Shown here: piece by piece, positions 9,962-20,274 of the stretch | How the letters are laid out: every line of letters begins with the position of its first letter | Position numbering within the stretch: position 1 is the stretch's first letter | NCBI GenBank assembly: GCA_002221725.1 | Contig: NJFT01000298.1 | Coordinates: forward strand, 1 to 41,050 | DNA length: 41,050 bases | Reading direction: 5' to 3' | From: Scedosporium boydii | Taxonomy: Eukaryota > Ascomycota > Sordariomycetes > Microascales > Microascaceae | Program-made: the position numbers and the translations under genes | The notes under the pieces: model-generated | Seen by the model: the letters and a program-made list of their open reading frames with translations, nothing else | Databases searched by the model: none | What the model was told of the DNA's origin: nothing

Positions 9962-12908
9962 TCAAGGACGAATCCTTGAGCCGATGCTCTTGCCAATGTA
10001 CCACACCGTCTCTCTATACTGACCCAATCTGATAGTCACATCCGCTTTGGCGTCGAGTTTCAGCGTACCGCCAAGAGCCCTTCGAACGGCATCGTACCCA
10101 ATCGAGTCTGCCGACCACTGCACCGGTAGCCGCGGTGTCTTCGTAGCGCCGGGAGGCACCGCAAAGGAATCGTCGTACTCGATATGGCCGACGGGCTCAG
10201 TGTGGTTGTAGTAGGCAGTTGCGTTGACCCATTCGAGGAGTAAGGTATTGTACTCGAAAGGCGATACAAGCGTAAACGTCGCCGTAGATGAAAACACATG
10301 GAAAGTAGCGTCTCGAATAAACTTATTCTTGTCTTCCGGGTCGTCGGATGGAAGGTTGAGCTTTGGCGCCGATACCTCGATGTCGAGTTTCGAGAGTGCT
10401 TTGCCAATCAGAGGCGCCGAGGGGATGCTGCCGCCGTGAGTTTTGGCGGCGATTGTGATGTTCTCTCCCGAAAGATATCCCGAAATCAAATCCACACCGA
10501 TCTTCCTTCCCTTCGCACCGCCCCGCGCAGGCTCCCACACTGCAGACACAAGCAGGTTCTCATTCTTGCCCGGAACAACCCGCGCATTTCGAATAGTGGC
10601 ATCCCCGATGACAGACCCATTCTTAATCACGTTGACAGTAAAGAAAGGTATAGAGGCAGAGTACGGTGTCGGGTTCGTCACATTGACGTATGCTTCAATG
10701 TGAATCGCATCCTCCGTCGTCTTCAGCACCCTGACTTTGTCCACACTCGGATGAAACTTGGTCAGTGAGCCCTTTGGCAAATCTAAAAACACCCTAAAGC
10801 GTCAGTATCATAGTTCTCCTTCTAATCAACCTCGTGTGTCGAGAAAGAGCGGAGGAAAGTGCTAAGAGATACCTCAGCGTCCAAGGCACCCACGAGGTTT
10901 CGGGGCTTATCAAGAGGGTCAGTGGAACATGGACGGACGTTTTACTGGGATATTCCCTTCGGTGGGAACCTTATTGAGCACGAGCTCGCCGAGCGCAGTT
11001 TCCACCTTGATGTCCACAAGGGCCTTGATATCGAGGAGGACATCCTTGTCGCCGAAGATTAGGGCTTGCAGAACCTGCGTGAACACGTCCGAGTCCGTGA
11101 TGTTGAGAGGCACATCCTCTACACGGGAGTTGATGATCAGCGAAGCCTCGCCGCTAGCAGGGTCGTCGGATCTTGTCGAGTTCGCGTGCTGCCAGTCCTT
11201 GATTCGAAGCTTTCCAAACGGCCGCTTTTTGTAGAAAACATCCGCAGTGGCCTTGATATTCGTAACGTTAAGCTCCAGGTTCAGTTCCTTGGGCAGCGCT
11301 GCAACAGCACGAATTGTCCCTGAGACCGTTGGGTCGGCGTCCTCGGAATCCGGGTCAGCTAAGGGATCGGGAAGTTGGAAATCGACATCAGTCAACGAGA
11401 ATTCCTTGATGAGGTCGTCGAAAGACCGGCCTGGGAATGGTACTGGAACCGCAATACTTGAGAGAATCTCCCCAATCCACTCAGGAGTGTCCGAATTGGG
11501 GAGTTTTCTGCCCCTGACAACCACGTTGGCCGGCTTTCCATGGAGGTATCGTTGGATGAAATCATCTAGCGGGGAGGAGCCGGATCCGGGGCATTCACGA
11601 ATAAGAGACTCTGGAAGTTCTTCGATCGCGCCATGGACATCGACGGCGACTTCTGAGTGGGCTCGGATGGGCAGAGGCTCCGTAACGGCAAGGGCCACTG
11701 GAATGAGGGGGTCTGCGGCGGCGCAATTGGGCACGAGTACTTCAAACCCGAGCTCGGGTACATCGAGCTCTATTGGGTACTTGTTGTATGACACAATGGT
11801 GACATTGGCACCGACTGCCCGCTTATCGGGCGCGGATCCAGGAATGTCGCTGAACGTGAGTCGAGAGATGTTATACGGTGGCAATTCAGGCATTTTGTTC
11901 GCTAGAGGGAAACATTAGCACATGAACGTAATTTGGGTAATTGTTGCAAAACACAGCAAGTGAACAAGCGAGAGAGCTTTATGAGTCAAAATAAGAGGGG
12001 AAAAGTCGAGCCGACTTTGACCAGCAGAGTCGGACGGATTAGAAGAATACTTTCTCCCCGAAATACAAGGAAGCGAAGGAACGATAGAGAGATTGACCTT
12101 CAACAATAAACGACTCAACAACGGAGTGCGTGCCGAGAGGGAGCACTCCAGTTCTGAGCGAGACATCAGCCTTCCCCAAGAGTCTGACCCTATCCAGCTT
12201 TCCTTCCAACCACTGATTGGCGACCGATCGAATGCCATCCGCATCGCCGGGAGCCAGCTCGGCAACGATATCGATCGACGTGCTATGTCCATCGGTGACA
12301 CTAATAGTCATGGGCGGCAGGATAGCAGTTCCCAGCAAGATGTTGTCGTACTCTGGAAGATAGACGCCTACCAGCGTCTTCTCGGTTCCGAGAGAGCCGA
12401 CGAGCCAGGTGGCCACGCGGCCGATACGCCGAGGCCCGTCCTGTCGTACCCTCGATCCATCGAGACGGAAATTCGCTTGCACCCTCGCGCGCACTCCGGT
12501 CGCCGTGATAGACTCGAGTGATAGATTCGTCGGTTCCAGTACAGCAGCCTGCTTCGCGTATTCTTCAACCGCTGCGGGAACGAAGAAGGCTACTAGCATG
12601 ATGGCGATGGTGATGGATATTAATATTACGCCGGCGACAATGGACGGCCACCCGGCTGATGAGTAACTCTTCAACGAGTGTGAAGAGGAAGGCCGGTCAT
12701 CCGTACTGCGCGGTGACGTAGTTTCAGGTTGGGCATCGTTCTCTTCGGCGTCGTGCTCCTCGCCATCGTATCGAGTTATAGAGGCCGATCCGGATAGCAG
12801 GGGGGTTACTTCAGAGGAGTCGTCTTGCAGGTCCGCTTTTGTCGCCTTAGCCTTTCCTTTCCTCGACGACGCCCGCGTGGAGACGGACGACTCTTCGTCA
12901 CTCGACAT
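9962..12908 (-). CDS. TAG1: Tag1-like vacuolar membrane protein (LEA-2/Ig-like repeats)
   Basis: It resembles the fungal family often annotated 'pre-rRNA processing protein', to which yeast Tag1 (YLR173W, a vacuolar protein that ends autophagy) belongs. Exons: 12908-12098, 11901-10873, 10793-9962. The cytosolic N-terminus (about 88 residues) is Ser-rich and acidic and carries EVTPLL (residues ~33-38), an acidic dileucine motif of the type that sends proteins to the vacuole via AP-3. One membrane segment (about 89-113, SIVAGVILISITIAIMLVAFF) is followed by a long lumenal part with repeated beta-sandwich-like units and N-glycosylation sites (NVT, NIT, NAT, NHT). The ATG at 12908 is the first in-frame ATG. 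The first intron is 196 nt, long for this window. Exon 2 runs into a stop at 10919, while the frame that joins exon 3 through a good intron (10794-10872) is shifted by one base, so the gene may be frameshifted. The Tag1 assignment is moderate, the rRNA-processing label doubtful. Confidence 0.78.
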
Positions 12909-14585
12909 TGTCGACGTCGGGGCCGAGGCGAATAGTGGACTCGAGTTTAAGGGTGCGTGCAACGGTGTGATATGACAGAGATTCTGAGGAGGATTTTACA
13001 GGTTGTTCTAGAATAACGACAACCTTGGTGAATAATTGAAAGGTCGTCGGGAAGTGTAAATGGATAAGAGAATGGATAAGAGAGAGCGGGATGGAGTGGC
13101 GGCGGGCGGTATTGAACTATGGGTCCCATCGATCCGCTACTTTGGGCTTGGGCTCTCTTAGCGCACTGCCGTTCTGGCGTGCCTGCTGAGCTGGATCACG
13201 AAGATCACGTGGAGACACTGGTCAAGCGGAAATCCGTCACATGATTGGTCGGGCTCCCCGCCTCCCTTCTTATCTAAGTTAACCTTTGTGTCGGTACCTG
13301 GTGCCTTGGGGGAAGGAGTACTCGAGGCTTGGCGAATTCGGCTAGCATCATGATGTCACCTGCAAAGTTTGTTTGAGGAGATCGGATTATTACTTTTACT
13401 TGGTATTAACAATCAAATGAAATCTCAAAGATGTGAGGAGGGAAAGTGTGTCATATTTCCGGCCGGAAACATTCGGACAGTAACTTGACCGAATCCCAAC
13501 CTAATCGCTATGCTCTTTGCACTTTGTCAGCTAAAGGATTGGTCCTGATTCGCTCTCTCACGAGGCCAAAGGTAACAGCATATCTTGTGGCTTGGGTAGA
13601 GCAAGAGAAATCAATAGATTGGCGCCTAATACGGCAGGATGTCGAGTGTTGCACTTTTAGTCTCTTCCGTGGATCCCGAGCCTAGTTTAGACCCGAGACA
13701 GAGGTGCTGGCGGTAAATAGCGGAGGGTGGGTAAGAGCAGATCCTGTTAGCTAGCATCTGTGAAGTCTGCCACTCCTCCGGTGACAATCAGGAGACCTGT
13801 CTGCGCTCATGAATAACAAGAACTCGGAGCTCAGCAGGCTGTCATAATCTAGCCAGTCCGTCTAGAGCTCGGTTAGCATTAGCATCAATAGCAAGACACA
13901 GAGAGAGCACTCTTCTGTGAAGCGCCGTCGGCTCTACAAGGGATAGGCAAATGCTAGTTCAGCTGTCGAAGTCAGGATAGCACGGCCAGTCGTTAGCTAC
14001 GCCAAGGCGGGGAAAACACGGTCGCGAACGGCTCAGAGAGCCCCTGCTTTGTGTCAGAGACAGAGGTCACAGCCTCAAACTACTAATCGTATACAAGTTT
14101 AAACGTTGACAACAACCGGAAGGACAACGGTAGGTGGGCAAGGACGTCGTACCAGCATCAGTTACCTCGGTGTAGATATCACCATTGCTGTGCGCAAGAC
14201 TTTTGACGGCAGCAATGGCGAGCGAGAAGAGGACTCGGGGTGCTAACCCGGCATGTCGACGCCTGAATCCGATTCAGCAATTCTTACACAGCCAAGTCTG
14301 AACCAAACCTTTTCAAGCCAACTCCAAGCTTCCCTGGGAGCGGTTCATCAGTCCCGTAGGACGCTGAGCTTGTAGCCCGGTTGGAAATTTCTAGAAGGGG
14401 TATTCTTAGAGTCCCTAGAGACCTTTCTTTTCAGTCATTTTGCATCACTTATACTACCTGCGCATGAGACGGTCCGCATTCCTATCCGTTTGAGAACGCT
14501 TGTTAGACTAACTTGAGACCATGCTGAGTTGGGTCAGTCGCGCCAATAAAGTTCATAACGTTTCCCAATTCTACAATACTACCTG
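12909..14585. other. Intergenic, 1.7 kb
   Basis: Promoter of the Tag1-like gene on the left (CACGTG at 13206-13211, about 300 bases upstream) and 3' side of the KH-protein gene on the right. The only sizeable frame (13446-13685 +) has no recognisable features. An 11-mer GAGACAGAGGT recurs at 13695 and 14057. No gene or RNA gene seen. Confidence 0.5.
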
Positions 14586-16588
14586 TTAAAGACCCGGCGG
14601 CGGAGGAACCTGTGAACGCGGTTAGCATGAGCATCTTCTAAGATCGGCAACATCAGCGGCTGGGGTGACATACTGAGCCGTAGCCACCGGAAACGCCTGG
14701 AGGGGAAGGTCCGGACCCCGGAGGTGGTGGAGGAGCCGCAGTGCTCGGAGGAGGAGGGGGTGGCGGCGAATCCGCTGGGGGAGGGGGAGGAGCTGCAGAA
14801 GTGGGTGGCGCGGGACCTGAAGGAGGTGCAGGCGATCCCTGTTGGGCTGCTTGCGCCTGGGCGGCAGCATAGTACTGTTGATAGTATTGGACATAGCTAA
14901 AACGAAGCGAGTAAAAAAATGTTAGTACTCCGCTGTAGAAGGCTGGGAGAGAGTACCATGTAAAACATACGCAGCGTAACCACCGTAAGCGGCGTAGGGG
15001 TCTTGTCCACCGTAGTATTGCGCATACTGAGCAGCATAGTCCGCCGCGGAGGTAGAGGCGGTGGCGGTGGGCGCACTCGAGGTGGTAGGCGTATTTGGAC
15101 TAGCCGATCGGGGTTCATTGCTGTAGCTGTTCCTGCCGTAGCCATGGTAAGAATCGCCGCCACGCGAGGGGTGGCCTCCATGACCACCATGGTCACCGTA
15201 GCTTCCACGATCACCATAGCCTCCGCGATCGCCGTAGCTCCTACGCTCACCGTAGCCTCCACGGTGATCACCGCCACCACCGCCACCATAACTCCTCGGA
15301 GGCCTGCTCTTGAACTCCTCATACTGCTGCTTGACATTGTCAATCAAGTCTTCGCATAGTTCCTTAGCCTTCTGAACCATTTCTATCTCACGACCACTAA
15401 AGAAAGCCTGTTAGAAAAGGGGTTTGAGAAGAACGAAAGGGAGGGTAAACGTACGTCACATGAAGGAACATATCCTCGTCGCTTTCCCGGTTAGTCGCTT
15501 GTTCGAGGAATCCAGAGCCACGGCCTTTGATCTGCACGCGGCAGCCAGTCTCGTGTTGAATGTGCTTCACATAAGCACCTCCCTGGCCAACAACCTGGGC
15601 GCGAAGGTTAAACCCGGGCAAGGGCTCCAGGTTGATGGGAATCTTCTCCTCGGGCCATTTACGCTACGGCAAGTTAGTCGGTATGTGGCATGGGGAGGAA
15701 GGGGTCGTGGCGCATTTGCATACTCTTCCGTATTCGTCCCGCTCAACAGTATCTTGTTCGCGTCGACGCAAGCGACGTTCGTCAACCAAGTTTGGAAGCT
15801 CTTGTTTCATTAGATCTTCAATGATCGCAACCGCCTTCTCGAGTCCCTCTTTGGAAGTGCTTGTCACGTGCAAATAAAGTGGAGGATTCTAAACGGCGAG
15901 TCAGTTGGACTGTTTTCTTTGTAACATGTCGGGGAGCCATACAGTTGGGGTGGCCATGCTCTTATCGGGCAGGTATTTCCCACGAGTGGTAACGTCTTGA
16001 ATCGTGTTAGCTTGATGCGATAGACAATTAAGAGAGGAGGGTGCTTCCATACCAGCCCCAGTTTGAGCTTTGATGTCGTTGAGAGTCGCACTTCTCGTGA
16101 TGACATATTTATTTCGCAAATCGTTGATCTCGATATCCTTGATGTAGTCGCCATCAGAGACATACATATCTCCACCGATAACACCGCCTTCTTTGGTCTT
16201 TCCTAGGGGAGGCGCGGGAGTCGAGTCGGAGTCGGACGGAGACTTGATGGAGGGGACATCCGCATGATGGATGCCTTTCTTAGCCTGGAGCTGCGCATTG
16301 ATCTTGGCAGCAGCGGCAGCTATTTTGGGAAGTTAAGATCTTGACCAGCAGAAGGTCATTTCGGGAGGAGCAGAGAGGGTATTTCTTACCGGCAGCAGCG
16401 GCAGGATCTACGCCGGGTCTTTTCGTATCACCATCCGGACGAGAAATTGGGCTTCGCTCGCGGGGCGCATCGGAGCGCTTAGAAGGAGGCGATCGGGATC
16501 GACGGTCAAACCGAGATGGGCGCCTAGGTTCGGGCTCGGTTTGGTCGAAGCGCGACCGCTTCATGGTTCGTCGCTCTGCATCATCCAT
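14586..16588 (-). CDS. Two-KH-domain RNA-binding protein, KHDC4/BLOM7-like
   Basis: Probable nuclear RNA-binding splicing factor; animal KHDC4/BLOM7 works with the Prp19 complex. Eight exons: 16588-16390, 16319-16053, 15995-15943, 15888-15724, 15663-15455, 15396-14971, 14896-14674, 14609-14586; total 1566 nt, 521 residues, all junctions in phase with good splice signals (TACTAAC branch in intron 6). The N-terminus has RS/RD-rich stretches (RRPSRFDRRSRSPPSKR). A first, atypical KH domain (about 125-210) contains KYVITRSATLNDIKAQTGAD and TRGKYLPD. A second KH domain (about 240-320) has the loop QVVGQGGAYVKHIQHETGCR. Then come a Gly/Tyr/Arg repeat region (YGDRGGYGDRGSYGDHGG), Tyr/Gln-rich AAQYAQYYGGQ repeats, and a Pro-rich tail ending SVPPPPGL. 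The order KH-KH-GYR-polyPro fits KHDC4 homologues. It is divergent from ILV6. Confidence 0.88.
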
Positions 16589-17296
16589 GCTGAGAGACGA
16601 TGTGGTGTTCGATGAGGAGCTCGGATCTGAGAGAATTCAGATAAAAAACTGCGAAAAGTTGAGAAAAATGGAGAAATTAGGCTCTTTTCACGAGATTAGC
16701 CTCATGGAAAAGGCGATTTGTTTGAAGCTTGATGAATGCAGGCTGCGGACGTGAGTCCGATGTAGGGGGAGAAATCCTTAAGCCTGATGAAGAATGCTCA
16801 GGGCAGGCAGGCATGCATTGATGGGCCGAGATAATTTATTTGATCTGAACGGAGATTATTACGAGGTACGAGTCTACTTCTTGCTTGGGGAATGTACTTT
16901 GTACAATTGAAAGCTCCATGGCTATTCTTCGGCTGAATTGGCGGTCTGACATCCCGAAGGCCCGGATCTTGGCTGGTCTGCTGACCACACGAGACCGACT
17001 CTGGTTAAGCTCCAAACTCAGGTCCGAGGGACAATGTTAATAGTGGATCACTGGACAATACATAACTCCATACGCCGATAGAGAGCGAGGGTCTTGCATT
17101 CCCCGGCAAAATTTCCCCAACACTGCACCCAAACAAAACGGTGAGTCAGTGTTGCTCTCTCACCTCTCCCATCCCTTTCCTGGTAGCCATTGGGTCTCGC
17201 AAACCACTGGCAAATTATCCACCGTTGGCTGCGAGACTCTACATTTTCTGATCGGACGAAGAACTTCCTACTGGTTCTTGTCCTCCGGTCAGCAAA
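16589..17296. other. Divergent intergenic region, KH protein / ILV6
   Basis: About 700 bases shared by two divergent promoters. A plausible ILV6 leader intron lies at 17141-17292 (GTGAGT donor, TCAG acceptor just before the ATG). The TGAGTCA at 17142-17148 overlaps that donor. No gene seen. Confidence 0.5.
17142..17148 (+). promoter_or_regulatory. TGAGTCA, possible Gcn4/CPC1 site
   Basis: Matches TGA(C/G)TCA, bound by Gcn4-type general amino-acid-control factors (CPC-1/CpcA in filamentous fungi). It is 149 bases upstream of the ILV6 ATG, fitting a branched-chain amino-acid gene. It overlaps a good intron donor (G|GTGAGTC), so it may be transcribed leader rather than a factor site. Confidence 0.35.
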
Positions 17297-18316
17297 ATGG
17301 CGTCTCGCCGCCTGTTATCGATGCCGCTGCTGCGGACAGCGACCAGGGCCCCCGTGACCGTCTCCGCGACCCAGCTTCGCAATGGCTCCTCCTCTTCCTC
17401 AACTTCGGCCCTCGCCTACAAGGCTCTCCGTCTTCGCTCTGGTCCCCTCCCCGTTGCCGAATCACCCACCTGGACTGCCCAGGCGGCCGTCTCCAACATT
17501 CTCTACGAGACGCCTCTGCCGTCGACGGCGCCGCCTAAGCGCCACATCCTCAATTGTCTTGTAGCGAACGAACCCGGTGTCCTTTCTCGCATATCCGGTA
17601 TTCTTGCTGCTCGTGGCTTCAACATCGACTCCCTCGTCGTCTGCAGCACCGAGGTCGACGACTTGTCCCGTATGACCATCGTCTTGCGAGGCCATGACGC
17701 TGTCATTGAGCAGGCGAGGAGGCAGCTCGAGGACTTGGTCCCTGTGTGGGCTGTGCTCGATTACACCAACACGGCTTTGGTGCAGAGGGAGCTTCTCCTG
17801 GCCAAGGTGAACATCCTCGGACCCGAATACTTCGAGGAGCTGCTCGCCCATCACCGCGAAATTTCGGCTGCCGAACCTGCTTCTGAGGAAGCCCATGCCT
17901 CAATTGAGCAGTCTATCAACCAGGCTGCCAAGGATTTCCACCCCAGCAGGCTCGCCATGAGCGAAGCTCTCCGCCACAAGCACGAGCATCTCAAGTCGAT
18001 CACCTACTTCACTCACCAGTTCGGAGGCAAGGTGCTCGACATCAGCACTAACAGCTGCATCGTCGAAGTGTGAGTCATCTCTGTCATTTACCATATCCAA
18101 GTAGACCTGAAAAATACTAACCGATAACAATCTAGTTCCGCCAAGCCCGACCGTATCGACTCCTTCCTGAAGCTCATCACCCCCTTCGGTCTCCTGGAAT
18201 CGGCCCGCACCGGTCTCATGGCGCTGCCCAGGTCTCCTCTCCTCGACCCCAAGGATGAAGCTATACAGAAGGATACGGATGAGATTGTCGACGCTAGCCA
18301 GCTCCCCCCTGGTTAA
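17297..18316 (+). CDS. ILV6: Acetolactate synthase small (regulatory) subunit
   Basis: Regulatory subunit of acetohydroxyacid synthase, the first common enzyme of valine, leucine and isoleucine synthesis. It acts in mitochondria, stimulates the catalytic subunit (Ilv2) and confers valine feedback inhibition. Exons 17297-18069 and 18136-18316 (intron with TACTAAC branch) give 954 nt, 317 residues. An N-terminal Arg/Ser-rich stretch without acidic residues (MASRRLLSMPLLRTATRAP) is a mitochondrial presequence. The ACT domain spans about 82-155 (HILNCLVANEPGVLSRISGI, then LAARGFNIDSLVV). The C-terminal ALS_ss_C-like domain includes FGGKVLDISTNSCIVEVSAK and LKLITPFGLLESARTGLMAL. The length is usual for fungal Ilv6. 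It diverges from the KH-protein gene and is followed on the same strand by TRAPPC13-like. CPC1 control is possible. Confidence 0.95.
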
Positions 18317-18998
18317 ATGTAATTTATTTTTTTTTAATGTTGAAATTTTTCTAGCCCAGTTTCAAGTCATCCTATGTCAACGTGGATTCGGACGGCCTCT
18401 GGTTCCTAGAGGAGTTTGTTAGTTAGGATATCCTAGGCGTTTTTAGGATCAACTACTGTGTTTCTTGATGTGTTAACTGCTCTGCCTCTCCCCATTTCGT
18501 GAATTCTCCTTCATGGGCACAAATATTTGAGTATTAGATGGTGGCATCAAATTTATCGGAGCTATCCTTTCATATCTTTTTTTTTTTTTTTTTTCCTGTT
18601 GACCGGTCTCGCCGATGTCGGCGTCTGCTGGCGTATTTCCTTCTTGTGCTCTTGCGCGAAGCTCTCTCTGTGATGTATTTAATCAAGCCTGGAAGCGAGC
18701 CGATATGGATCCTCTTGTATTATGGCTCTCCAATGTCGACTTCCATTCGACTGGTGCACTATCGATTCAAATGATCAATTGATTTGATGGCACTTTCATT
18801 CGCCATGATGATGAACATTTTGGTGGGGTTGAGCTGAGATTTTGCCTGATTGATCCAATGCAACGGCCTGTGGAGCCCCGCATAGAACTTCCAACAGCTC
18901 CCCCTCTATTTCTGCAGGAGCTCTAAACTCACCATCACGGATCATCAGCTTCGCCGCCCAAACGACAACGAGCATCAACTCGCTACACATTGACCAAG
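18317..18998. other. Intergenic with poly(T) tract
   Basis: 3' region of ILV6 and upstream region of the TRAPPC13-like gene. It contains an 18-T run at 18577-18594. No gene seen. Confidence 0.6.
18577..18594 (+). repeat. Homopolymer T18
   Basis: A run of 18 T bases between ILV6 and the TRAPPC13-like gene. It may be a nucleosome-depleting promoter element or part of a 3' region; its length will be sequencing-sensitive. Confidence 0.8.
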
Positions 18999-20110
18999 AT
19001 GAGCCACCAACGGTACCCTTCCCACGACCCGATAAAAGAACCACACGCAATATCCTTAAAGGTCCTAAGGTAAAGCCTCCTATCCAACAACCAGGCCTTG
19101 CGAACCGAACAGCAGCTCCCAGGCAGAATCTCAGACGAAGCGTACTAACACAATCAAGGCTCTCCCGACCCTCCCTCGTCGTCCAATACCCCGTCCAACC
19201 ACCGACAGCAACAACCCCCACAACCACAACAACCCAGGCCCCCTCCTCCGAAGCCTCTCTAGCCTACACCCGCTCCGACACAAACCCCGACCCCTTCATC
19301 CTCTCCCCGGCCGTCAGCCTCCCGCTTTCCTTCGGTTCAGCTTTCGTAGGCGAAACCTTCAGCTGCACCCTCTGCGCCAACAATGACCTCGACGCACCCG
19401 AAGCCGGCGCCGCCGCCCCTTTACAAAAACACATCCGCGACGTCCGTATCGAAGCCGAGATGAAAACTCCCGGCGCCTCCTCCACGGTGACTAAGTTGAA
19501 CCTCCTCCCCGCCGACGACGTGGGCTCATCGTCGGGCGTGGACCTCGAGCCGGGCGAGACGTTACAGAAGATTGTGTCGTTTGATTTGAGAGAGGAGGGG
19601 AATCACGTACTTGCCGTTACGGTGAGCTATTACGAGGCGACGGAGTTGAGCGGGCGGACGAGGACGTTTAGGAAGTTGTATCAGTTCATATGCAAATCTT
19701 CAATGATTGTGAGGACGAAGGCGGGGCCATTGAGAAGAGTGGGCGGTGAAGGGGAGGAAGGCAAAGACGGCGGGCCCAGGAGTCGGAGGTGGGTGCTTGA
19801 GGCGCAGTTGGAGAATTGCAGCGAGGATGTGATCCAGTTGGAGAACGTGCTACTGGATCTAAGGGATGGGCTAGAGTATAGCGATTGTAACTGGGAGATG
19901 GGAGGGGTGCCGAGGCCGGTTTTACATCCAAGCGAGGTGGAGCAGATTTGTTTTGTTGTGAGGGAGAAGGAAGCTGCGAGCGTGGCGGATGAGGCCGATG
20001 GGAGGACGGTGTTTGGGACGCTGAGTATTGGATGGAGGGGAGAGATGGGTAATAGAGGGTTCTTGAAGACGGGGCAGCTTGGATCGCGGAGCTTGAGGCA
20101 GTCGAGGTAG
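18999..20110 (+). CDS. TRAPPC13: TRAPPC13-like trafficking complex subunit (DUF974)
   Basis: TRAPPC13 is a peripheral subunit of TRAPPIII, the Rab1/Ypt1 exchange complex acting in Golgi traffic and autophagy. Exon 1 (18999-19069) encodes MSHQRYPSHDP...ISLKVLR and exon 2 (19159-20110) continues LSRPSLVVQYP; the intron has GTAAAG, TACTAAC and AAG. Together 1023 nt, 340 residues. Family marks are the KVLRLSRP start, LSPAVSLPLSFGSAFVGETF followed by CTLCANND, a DLEPGETLQKIVSFDLREEG...LAVTVSY block, and FRKLYQFICKSSMIVRTK. A Pro/Thr run after residue ~37 is low complexity. It is somewhat shorter than the animal protein (about 420 residues), mainly at the C-terminus. It ends 164 bases from the convergent polymerase iota gene. 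TRAPPC13 is the best fit; a divergent paralogue cannot be excluded. Confidence 0.85.
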
Positions 20111-20274
20111 GCGGTGAGTTTAAGCTGGGGCTAGGAGATGGTGGAATGGTGCCATATTATTTTAATGTTATGATAAAAGGCCAATGATATACCGTAGTCT
20201 GTAGATCGCACGCAGCGTTGAGATATCTTGTATCAACATTATTCTATTATTCTATTGTAAAGGGGAATTCCATG

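Noticed and set aside
11981..11987. TGAGTCA in the Tag1-like gene
   Set aside because: It falls inside an intron of a gene unrelated to amino-acid synthesis; such 7-mers are expected by chance several times per window.
11902..12097. Possible snoRNA in the 196-nt intron of the Tag1-like gene
   Set aside because: No RTGATGA C box with a CTGA D box, and no clear H/ACA hairpin pair, could be seen.
13090..13140. tRNA-like B box (GTTCAATAC on the - strand)
   Set aside because: The flanking bases do not form a T-arm or acceptor stem and no A box is at the right distance.
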